Shown here: piece by piece, positions 1 to 10,564 of the stretch
Layout of the letters: the number at the start of each line of letters is the position of its first letter
How positions within the stretch are numbered: the first letter of the stretch is position 1
Source: Acidobacteriota bacterium
GTDB taxonomy: Bacteria > Acidobacteriota > Vicinamibacteria > Vicinamibacterales > Vicinamibacteraceae
Reading direction: 5' to 3'
Length of the DNA: 10,564 nucleotides
Assembly (NCBI GenBank): GCA_023427865.1
Contig: JAEYZV010000442.1
Coordinates: forward strand, 1 to 10,564
Made by a program: the position numbers and the translations under genes
The notes under the pieces: generated by a model
Database searches by the model: none
Told to the model about the DNA's origin: nothing
Seen by the model: the letters and a program-made list of their open reading frames with translations, nothing else

Positions 1-21
1 GTCCTAGCCGGGCCGTCTGCG

Positions 22-45
22 CGTCGGTCGAGGCCCGACGGCTAC
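22..45 (-). repeat. REP-like hairpin unit, inverted copy
   Basis: Read on the minus strand this unit begins with the tetranucleotide GTAG (45-42). One base later comes a 6-bp stem (plus-strand CGTCGG at 22-27 pairing with CCGACG at 35-40) with a 7-base loop. Its first 15 bases on the minus strand, GTAGCCGTCGGGCCT, differ at one position from the first 15 bases of the unit at 65-89, so the two are probably copies of one family in opposite orientation. A longer imperfect pairing of 5-14 with 32-44 is also possible. A 5' GTAG followed by a hairpin is the known layout of REP elements mobilised by RAYT transposases. Calling this a REP is inference, because genome-wide repetition cannot be seen here. 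Confidence 0.45.
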
Positions 46-64
46 GTACGTTGAATCGATGTGC

Positions 65-89
65 GTAGCCGCCGGGCCTTGCCCGGCGG
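65..89 (+). repeat. REP-like hairpin unit, GTAG plus 9-bp stem
   Basis: GTAG (65-68) is followed immediately by a perfect 9-bp inverted repeat: CCGCCGGGC at 69-77 and GCCCGGCGG at 81-89, with a 3-base loop. The hairpin lies downstream of the response-regulator stop. It has no T-tract on either side, so it is a poor intrinsic terminator in the usual sense. It could still slow RNA polymerase or protect the mRNA 3' end. The GTAG head and the stem match the layout of RAYT-associated REP sequences. Confidence 0.55.
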
Positions 90-99
90 TCCCGCGCCG

Positions 100-124
100 G
101 TAGGGCGCGTTCCCCGAACGCGCC
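100..124 (+). repeat. REP-like hairpin unit, second direct copy of the layout
   Basis: GTAG (100-103) is followed immediately by a perfect 9-bp inverted repeat, GGCGCGTTC at 104-112 and GAACGCGCC at 116-124, with a 3-base CCC loop. Stem sequence differs from the unit at 65-89, but the architecture is identical: GTAG, 9-bp arm, 3-base loop, 9-bp arm. The two direct units are 10 bases apart. This hairpin starts 27 bases past the stop codon of the response regulator and may also act as a 3'-end stabiliser or weak terminator for that transcript, although no T-tract follows. Confidence 0.5.
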
Positions 125-151
125 GACGTGCCCGGCCGTCCCGCGACGTCG

Positions 152-823
152 TCACGCGTCCGGCAGCGCGTCCTTGCCCTGTTCCGTCTCTTCGAGCTTC
201 ACGAGCCCGCGACGGATTGCCGCGGTCGCCGCCTGCGTGCGGTCGCGCACGCCGAGCTTCCCCAGCAGGCCGTTGACGTACGACTTGATCGTGCCCTCGG
301 TCGTGTTCAGTTCCTGCGCGATCTCGCGGTTGCTGTGGCCGCTGACGATGAGGCGCAGCACGTCCATCTCGCGGCGCGTGAGATCGGTGCGCCCCGCCTG
401 GTCGAGCACCTGCGTGATGCGCGGCGGAATGTACTGGCGCCCCTCGTGCACGGCGATGATGGCCTCGAAGAGCTCGTCGCTCGGCATCCCTTTCAGCACA
501 TAGGCCGCGGCACCGGCCGACAGCGCACGGGCGATGTCCACGTCGCCCTCGTACACGGTCAGCACCACGACGCGCGCATCGGGGAACTCGGCGCGGATCG
601 CGCGGATGGCGTCGGGGCCCTCCATCACGGGCATGCGCAGGTCCATGATGGCGAGGTCGGGGCGCGTGCGCCGGAACGCAGCCACGGCTTCTTCGCCGTT
701 GCTGGCCGTGGCCACCACCGAGAACCGCGCGTCGCGCTCGAGGACGGCCACCAGACCTTCGCGCAGGATGTCGTGGTCGTCGGCCACGAGCAGGCGGATG
801 GGTGAACGTGCTTCGCTGGTCAC
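152..823 (-). CDS. NarL/LuxR-family DNA-binding response regulator
   Basis: A 223-residue cytoplasmic transcription factor of a two-component system. The N-terminal receiver domain (about residues 9-125) has the acidic pair D15/D16, the phospho-acceptor D61 in IMDLRMP, the switch T89 in VVLTVYEG and the conserved K111 in YVLKG. The C-terminal LuxR-type helix-turn-helix (about 145-208) has the typical LTRREMDVLRLI, NREIAQEL and EGTIKSYV motifs. All phosphorylation residues are present, so a partner kinase is expected; none is visible, and it may lie left of the window. The start chosen is GTG at 823: it has AAGGAG five bases upstream and puts the receiver domain at the normal distance from the N-terminus. 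A longer reading to 994 adds low-complexity residues that overlap the end of treY. The gene follows treY by 101 bases on the same strand. Control of the trehalose genes is possible by position only; the DNA target is unknown. Confidence 0.93.
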   Translation of the reverse strand: MTSEARSPIRLLVADDHDILREGLVAVLERDARFSVVATASNGEEAVAAFRRTRPDLAIMDLRMPVMEGPDAIRAIRAEFPDARVVVLTVYEGDVDIARALSAGAAAYVLKGMPSDELFEAIIAVHEGRQYIPPRITQVLDQAGRTDLTRREMDVLRLIVSGHSNREIAQELNTTEGTIKSYVNGLLGKLGVRDRTQAATAAIRRGLVKLEETEQGKDALPDA

Positions 824-828
824 AGCGA

Positions 829-835
829 CTCCTTC
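829..835 (-). promoter_or_regulatory. Ribosome binding site of the response regulator
   Basis: On the minus strand the sequence GAAGGAG ends five bases before the GTG codon at 823. It is the strongest Shine-Dalgarno match near this gene and is what decides for the GTG start over the upstream in-frame ATG at 994. Confidence 0.8.
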
Positions 836-924
836 GGGCAGGGCGTGTGCTCCATGTCGGAGAGATCGGTCACATGGTTCAGCGGCCCCATCATCATGGC
901 ACGAAAGGGGGCTGCCGATTGGCC

Positions 925-3825
925 TCACGAATCGTGCACCGGGACGAGGACGGCCGCCGGCAGCAGGTGCAACGCCTGGGCCAGGAAGAACCATCGTTCC
1001 GACGCCGTCTCGTTGAGTGTCAGCTCGGTGCCGGTCAGCACGTCACGCCACGTGCCGCCGCGGGTGTCGGGCGGCAGCAACACGCGTGACGTCGCCCACG
1101 CCGGACCCACGGGCCAGGGACCCGGCAGGCGTGCGGTCCTCAACCCGCTCACGACGATGGCTTGGTCTCCGGCGTCGCTCGAGCGCGCGAACGCCATCGC
1201 CGTCGCATCCACCGAGAGATCCAGCGTGAGCGGACGGTACGCACCCTCGATCCAGAGCGAGGGCGTGCGGCGCCGCAACCGGAGCAGCGTCGAGGCCACG
1301 TGCAGCTTCAGCCGGCCGTCCGGCCACTGCTCGAGCCACTCGCGCACGGCGTGCTCGAACGGCCCGGCATCGCGCACGCGATCGAGCTCGGCCAGCGCCC
1401 GTTGCAGCGCGTCGAACGGGACCGGGCGACGGTTGTCGGGATCGACGAGATCGAACTTGGCCGCTTCGGCACCCTGGTACGTGTCGGGCACGCCCGGCGT
1501 CGTGAACTTGAGCACCGTCTGTGCCAACGAGTTGCACAGGCCATGGCGCGCGATCCGATCGGCGAACGGGCGCAATGCCCCGAGCACGCGCGTCGCGGTC
1601 TGGCCCGCCAGCACCTCCTCCACGTAGGCGAGCGTCGCATGCTCGTACGGCTCGTTCTGCGTCAACCAGCTCGTGTGCCGCTTCGCCTCGCGGATCGCCT
1701 TCAGCATGTACGCCTTCAACCGCTCCACGAGGTCCGATGGCGCAGGCGCGGCCATCGGCAGCCCGGGTGGCCAGCAGCCGACGAGTACCTGGAAGAAGCG
1801 GTACTCGTCGTTGCGGTCGGGGGCCCAGCTTCCCTGCAGCAGGGTGCGCGACGTCGCCGACGCGCGCAAGGCGCGGCCCACCGCCTCCCGCCAGGCGTCG
1901 GGCAGCTCCGAGATGGCGTTGATGCGCGCCCGGACGTCCTCGCCGAGCTTGGTGTCGTGCGTGGACAGCGTCGTCATCTCGGCGCGCCAGTCCCGCTGCC
2001 GCGCGAGGTTGGACGCGTGCACGTCGTCCACCGAGTGCACGGCGTGCGCCGGTTCGCCACCCACCTCGTTCATCGAGACGAGCACGTTGTACCGGTAGAA
2101 CGTGGTGTCCTCGAAGCCCTTGGCCTGCACCGGGCCCGTGTACTGCTGCAGCTTCATCGCAAACGTGAGGCGGCGCTCGTACATCGCGGCTGCGGCGGGA
2201 TCGGCGTCATCGCCGGCCGGCTGTGGCAGCAGGACGTCGCGCAGGAACCGGAACTGCGAGCCTTCCATCGCCGGGTTGCGCCGCTGCGCCTCGGCGATCG
2301 TGCGATCGATGATCCGTTCGTCCTCCTCGGTCCAGCCGCTCGGGCTCACGTAGGTGCGGTAGACGGGGATGCAGGCCACGTACTCGGTGATCAGCTCCCG
2401 AAGGCTGTTGAGCGTGAAGTCGCGCGTGCGGCGGTCGGCGCGCGCGATGCGGCCGAGCGCGTCGGTGAGCACGCCGAGCTCGCTCGACATCGCGGTGTTC
2501 ATGATCAGCTTCTTGGCGTCGTAGACGATCTCCTCGAGCGGCTCGCGGATGCCCGTGAACCTCGCGTACATGCGACGGAGCGCCCGCAACCCGGCGGGAT
2601 CGAGGAAGAGCCCGTTGATCTCGTTGAGGAAGCCGTACCCCGTGGTGCCGTGGACCTCCCAGTCCGGTCGCAGCTGCTCGTCGCCCGACAGGATCTTCTC
2701 GGCAACGACGTAGAGCGGCGCCTCGCGCCCCGTCACCTCGCGGGCCAGCTGCTGCAGTCGCACGAAGTACGCCGCCGGATCGAACAGTCCGTCCGGGTGA
2801 TCGAGGCGCAGCGCGTGCACGAGCCCTTCGCCGAGCCATCGGCCGATCAGCGCATGCGTGGCCTGGAACACGGCCTCGTGCTCCACCCGGACGCCGGCCA
2901 GGTCGTTGACGTCGAAGAACCGCCGGAAGTTGATCTCGTCGACCGCCGTCCTCCAGGACGCCAGCCGGTATGGCTGCGCCTCGAGCAGCGCGTGCAGCTC
3001 GTCGAACGACGACGGGTCGCCGGGTGTGCCGTTGACGTACTTCAGGGCGGCATCGATGGCATCGAGGACCTGCGGCGTCTCCTCCACGAGCCGCAGCAAG
3101 CGCACGCGCAACACTTCCTTCTCGCGCTGCCGGACGGCGATGCGCTCGGGATGTGTGTCGGTATAGGGGGGCAGGTTGTGCAGGCCCTCGAGGATGCTGA
3201 GCAGCTCGATCACCGCCGGATGCGATTCGCCGAGGGACTCGCGCAGCGCGGGCAGGGCATGGCGCAGCGCGAGCGGCGCCTGTCTCGGGTTGATCGGCAG
3301 GCAATGCTCGTAGTACTCGAGCCACAGCCGGCCGTCGTCGTAGCCGAGGTGCAGCTCGCCGCGCTCGAGCACGCTGCCGTACTGGTCGCCGAGGATCGGC
3401 AGCAGGATCTTCATCCGCAGGTGCGGCGTGACGGGATCCCAGTCGATGTCGAAGTACTCCGCGTACGGCGAGCAGGGGCCGTTCTCGAGCACCTCGCGCC
3501 ACCAGGGATTGGCGCGCGGGTCCACGCCCATGTGGTTGGGCACGATGTCCGAGAGCAGGCGCATGCCGTGAGCGGACGCTGCCGCCGCGAGGCTCCGCAG
3601 GTCGTCCTCGGTCCCGAGATCCGGGTTCAGTTCCCCGTGGGCGACGATGTCGTAGCCATGCGTGCTGCCGGGCCGCGCCTTCAGCATGGGCGACAGGTAG
3701 AGCGCCTCGATGCCGAGGCTCGCCAGGTACGGGGTGATCGCCTCGACCTGGGCGAACGTGAGCGTCGGGCCGAGCTGCAGGCGGTACGTACTCGTGGGTG
3801 TCCACGCAGGCGCACGCATGCTCAT
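925..3825 (-). CDS. treY: Maltooligosyltrehalose synthase (TreY), GH13 family
   Basis: TreY (EC 5.4.99.15), 966 residues, rearranges the reducing-end alpha-1,4 bond of a linear maltooligosaccharide to an alpha-1,1 bond, giving maltooligosyltrehalose for TreZ. It is predicted cytoplasmic, with no signal peptide. The start region STYRLQLGPTLTFAQVEAI and YLSPMLKARPGSTHGYD is diagnostic for TreY. GH13 region I is D93-IVPNH98, region II HALRLDHPDGL supplies the nucleophile D342, region III VVAEKIL supplies the acid/base E376, and region IV STHDTK supplies D624. The C-terminal TPGVPDTYQGAE and DLVDPDNRRPV blocks (about 776-802) are also family-typical. The ATG at 3825 is chosen because GGAGG lies seven bases upstream; a second ATG at 3819 is possible but its spacing is worse. 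The start overlaps the treZ stop as ATGA. Region IV reads TKLGED where many TreY have TKRSED, a small variation. Length is within the wide family range. Confidence 0.96.
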   Translation of the reverse strand: MSMRAPAWTPTSTYRLQLGPTLTFAQVEAITPYLASLGIEALYLSPMLKARPGSTHGYDIVAHGELNPDLGTEDDLRSLAAAASAHGMRLLSDIVPNHMGVDPRANPWWREVLENGPCSPYAEYFDIDWDPVTPHLRMKILLPILGDQYGSVLERGELHLGYDDGRLWLEYYEHCLPINPRQAPLALRHALPALRESLGESHPAVIELLSILEGLHNLPPYTDTHPERIAVRQREKEVLRVRLLRLVEETPQVLDAIDAALKYVNGTPGDPSSFDELHALLEAQPYRLASWRTAVDEINFRRFFDVNDLAGVRVEHEAVFQATHALIGRWLGEGLVHALRLDHPDGLFDPAAYFVRLQQLAREVTGREAPLYVVAEKILSGDEQLRPDWEVHGTTGYGFLNEINGLFLDPAGLRALRRMYARFTGIREPLEEIVYDAKKLIMNTAMSSELGVLTDALGRIARADRRTRDFTLNSLRELITEYVACIPVYRTYVSPSGWTEEDERIIDRTIAEAQRRNPAMEGSQFRFLRDVLLPQPAGDDADPAAAAMYERRLTFAMKLQQYTGPVQAKGFEDTTFYRYNVLVSMNEVGGEPAHAVHSVDDVHASNLARQRDWRAEMTTLSTHDTKLGEDVRARINAISELPDAWREAVGRALRASATSRTLLQGSWAPDRNDEYRFFQVLVGCWPPGLPMAAPAPSDLVERLKAYMLKAIREAKRHTSWLTQNEPYEHATLAYVEEVLAGQTATRVLGALRPFADRIARHGLCNSLAQTVLKFTTPGVPDTYQGAEAAKFDLVDPDNRRPVPFDALQRALAELDRVRDAGPFEHAVREWLEQWPDGRLKLHVASTLLRLRRRTPSLWIEGAYRPLTLDLSVDATAMAFARSSDAGDQAIVVSGLRTARLPGPWPVGPAWATSRVLLPPDTRGGTWRDVLTGTELTLNETASERWFFLAQALHLLPAAVLVPVHDS

Positions 3826-5671
3826 GATCGGGCCTCCGGCAGGTGCAGCACGAGCCCGAACGGCTCCTGCGCTGCGTCGATGAAGAGCGCGTCCCCTTCG
3901 GTCCGCAGGCCGCCGACGACCGGCGTGTCCGCATCGGCCCGCGTCGCATGCAGCAGGACGAACGGCTCGGACATCTGCGGCACGCGATGGGTGCCGCGCC
4001 CGCCGAGATCGACGAGCGTCAGCAGCTCGCCGCCCAATGCCGAGGGCTGCCGCAGCAGGATCGTCTCTGCGCCGAGGGGCTCGCATCGCACCCGCGTGCG
4101 ATCGCGCGGCACGCACAGGTGGCTGGCGCGAATGGCGAGCAGGGCTGTCGTTTCAGCGAGCACGTGCGCGTGCGGCGGCGAGTTCCGCTCATCCCAGTCG
4201 AGCACGCAGCGCCGCCATGTCGCCTCCTCCTGCGGATTGGGGATCAGCTCCCGCGTCCGCGGATCGCTGAAGGCAGCGAAGCGGCCGAACTCGCTGCGCC
4301 GCCCCACGACGACCAGCGCGCCGAGTTCGTCGCCGTGATCGGTGAAGAACAGGAACGGCGAGGACGCCGCCCATTCCTGGCCCATGAACAGCAACGGCGT
4401 CTCCGGTGCGGTGAGCAGCAGCGCCGACGCAGCGAGCCACGCCGCGGGACTCACCTGGTGATGGAGCCGTTCGCCGTGCGCGCGGTTTCCGACCTGGTCG
4501 TGGTTCTGCAGGCAGATGACGGGCGCCGCGATCGGCACGTTCACGGGCGACGTCCCGCGGAGGCCGCCGTGGTGGGCGGCGTGCTGCCCGCTGAACACCC
4601 AGCCGTCGCGTACGGCGCGGGCGATCTCCGCCGTGTCGCCGGTGAAGTCCGAGAACCACGCCTCGTGATCGCCGGCGACATGCCGTCGTATCGAGTGGTG
4701 GAAGTCGTCGGCCCACACGCCGCTCATGCCGTAACCGCCGTTGGCCACCGGATGCAGCAGCACGTCGAGGTTGCGGTCGTCCTCGGCGATGAGGTGCACC
4801 TCGCGATCGCGCACGTGGACGGCGATCTCGCGCGCCAGCTGCGCCAGGATGTGCTCGGGGCTGTCGTCGGTGAGCGCGTGCGTGGCATCGAAGCGCAGGC
4901 CGTCGAAGTGGTAGTCGATCAGCCAGTGCAGCGCGTTGTCGCAGATCAGGCGGCGGACGTCCTCGCAGCGGGGGCCGTCGAGGTTGATGCCGCGCCCCCA
5001 CGGGCTCTCGTGCCGATCGGTGAAGAAGGTCGGCATGTAGGCGGCGAGATAGGCGCCGTCGGGCCCGAGATGGTTGTAGACCACGTCGTGCAGCACCGCG
5101 AGGCCGAGTGCGTGGGCGCGATCGACGAGCGCGCGCAGGTCGTCGGGATGCCCGTAGCATTCCGATGGCGCGAAGAGCGCGGCCCCGTCGTAGCCCCAGT
5201 TGCGCGTGCCGGGAAACGCCGCGACCGGCATCAGTTCGATTGCGGTGACACCGAGCGTGATCAGCTCCGGTAGCCGCTGCATGGCCGCGGCGAAAGTGCC
5301 CTCACTCGTGAAGGTGCCGACGTGCAGTTCGTAGATCACGAGGCGGTGCCGCGGCACGCCGCGCCATTCCGCGTCCGTCCACCGGAAGGCGTGCGGGTCG
5401 ATGAGCATCGACGGCCCGTGGACGCCGTCTGGCTGCCAGCGCGAGCAGGGGTCCGGCCACGGGTCGTGGTCGTCCATGCGGAAGCGGTACCGCTCGCCGG
5501 CCCTCGCCCCCGGGGCGTGCGCCTCGAACACGTCTCCCGACACGCGGTACAGCGGCGTTGCGGCGCGGTCGCCGACGACGACCTCCATCCGCGTGGCCGC
5601 CGGCGCGCACACGCGCAGCCGCGCGCCGGACGATTCGAGCTGTGCGCCGAAGGCCGGCGCCCAGGGTGGGT

Positions 5672-5675
<4 letters not shown>
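3822..5675 (-). CDS. treZ: Malto-oligosyltrehalose trehalohydrolase (TreZ), GH13 family
   Basis: TreZ (EC 3.2.1.141), 617 residues, hydrolyses the alpha-1,4 bond next to the trehalose end of maltooligosyltrehalose and so releases free trehalose. The N-terminal carbohydrate-binding, CBM48-like beta domain (about 1-95) leads into the catalytic barrel at the hallmark YELHVGTFTSEGTFAAA (about 115-131). Region I is DVVYNH (197-202), region II GLRFDATHAL has nucleophile D263, region III LIAED has acid/base E298, and region IV LQNHDQVGNR has D393. FFTDHGDE (443-450) and GGYGMSGVWADDFHH are also TreZ-type. The start at 5675 has GGAG seven bases upstream and matches the family N-terminus; the longer frame to 5894 would add arginine-rich out-of-frame shadow. 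The start overlaps the treS-fusion stop, and its own stop overlaps the treY start, both as ATGA, so the three genes are almost certainly co-translated. All catalytic residues are intact. Confidence 0.96.
3833..3837 (-). promoter_or_regulatory. Ribosome binding site of treY, inside treZ
   Basis: GGAGG on the minus strand lies seven bases before the ATG at 3825 and within the last codons of treZ. It selects the ATG at 3825 over the one two codons further on and fits translational coupling through the ATGA overlap. Confidence 0.75.
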
Positions 5676-8878
<3,203 letters not shown>

Positions 8879-8907
8879 GTCGCCCTGAACGCGAACGCAC
8901 GCCCGAG

Positions 8908-8926
8908 CGCGGCCGGCATGGCCGCG
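8908..8926 (-). other. 7-bp GC hairpin in the treX-treS gap
   Basis: A perfect inverted repeat, CGCGGCC at 8908-8914 and GGCCGCG at 8920-8926 with a 5-base loop, sits in the 130-base gap (8879-9008) between the treX stop and the treS start. It has no T-tract, so it is unlikely to be a normal intrinsic terminator. It ends 29 bases before the treS ATG and could affect mRNA processing or partial read-through, or be a by-product of high GC. No convincing -35/-10 pair is visible in the gap. Confidence 0.3.
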
Positions 8927-9008
8927 GAGGCGTGCGGATGCCGACCCTGCATGTCCCGGGCCGCCGTCACGCGGTCGGGAGCAGGCCGGAAGATGAGACG
9001 GGGCGATC

Positions 9009-10564
<1,556 letters not shown>

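Noticed and set aside
44..51. 8-base palindrome ACGTACGT as an operator
   Set aside because: It is short, single and lies between the two head-to-head hairpin units, so it is better seen as part of the repeat spacer than as a regulator site.
824..994. N-terminal extension of the response regulator to an upstream ATG at 994
   Set aside because: The extra 57 residues overlap the treY end, have no receiver-domain similarity and no ribosome binding site, whereas the GTG at 823 has a strong one.
1162..4338. A 1058-codon open frame on the plus strand, antisense to treY and the end of treZ
   Set aside because: It mirrors treY and treZ codons in a high-GC genome, is rich in arginine, valine, histidine and glutamine, shows no domain motif, and the opposite strand encodes catalytically complete enzymes. 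Long antisense frames like this are a codon-bias artefact.
3843..5273. A 476-codon plus-strand open frame antisense to treZ
   Set aside because: Low-complexity translation with no family signature, lying entirely opposite the motif-rich treZ coding sequence.
8879..9008. Promoter for treS in the gap after treX
   Set aside because: I found no convincing -35/-10 pair in this GC-rich gap. A promoter of an unfamiliar sigma factor cannot be excluded, but nothing supports one.

Overview
This GC-rich, densely coded window carries a trehalose/alpha-glucan gene cluster, with every gene on the minus strand. In transcription order (right to left) they are: a GlgX/TreX-type glycogen debranching enzyme (truncated by the right edge, stop at 9009); a trehalose synthase fused to a C-terminal maltokinase-like region (8878-5672); TreZ trehalohydrolase (5675-3822); TreY maltooligosyltrehalose synthase (3825-925); and a NarL/LuxR-family response regulator (823-152). 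The left 150 bases hold no gene but contain a cluster of GTAG-headed hairpins that look like REP elements.

How the genes fit together: TreX would remove alpha-1,6 branches from glycogen to give linear maltooligosaccharides. TreY converts their reducing end to an alpha-1,1 linkage, and TreZ cleaves off free trehalose. TreS interconverts trehalose and maltose. In the canonical TreS-Mak-GlgE route the fused kinase would phosphorylate maltose for return to glucan, but no GlgE is in the window. The kinase-like region here also lacks the recognisable catalytic sequence blocks of maltokinases. treS, treZ and treY are joined by two 4-base ATGA stop/start overlaps, which indicates one translationally coupled transcript. 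treX is separated from treS by 130 bases, and treY from the regulator gene by 101 bases.

Organism: high GC, minus-strand operon structure, GTG start use in one gene, and a TreS-Mak fusion beside treXYZ fit a free-living, stress-tolerant, high-GC soil-type bacterium. Acidobacteriota (Vicinamibacteria-like) or a deltaproteobacterial lineage such as Myxococcota are my guesses from general gene style. Nothing in the window proves the phylum.

The observations most worth checking are the degenerate kinase half of the TreS fusion (5675-7171) and the three GTAG-headed hairpins at 22-124. No tRNA, rRNA, CRISPR array, insertion sequence or phage gene was seen.
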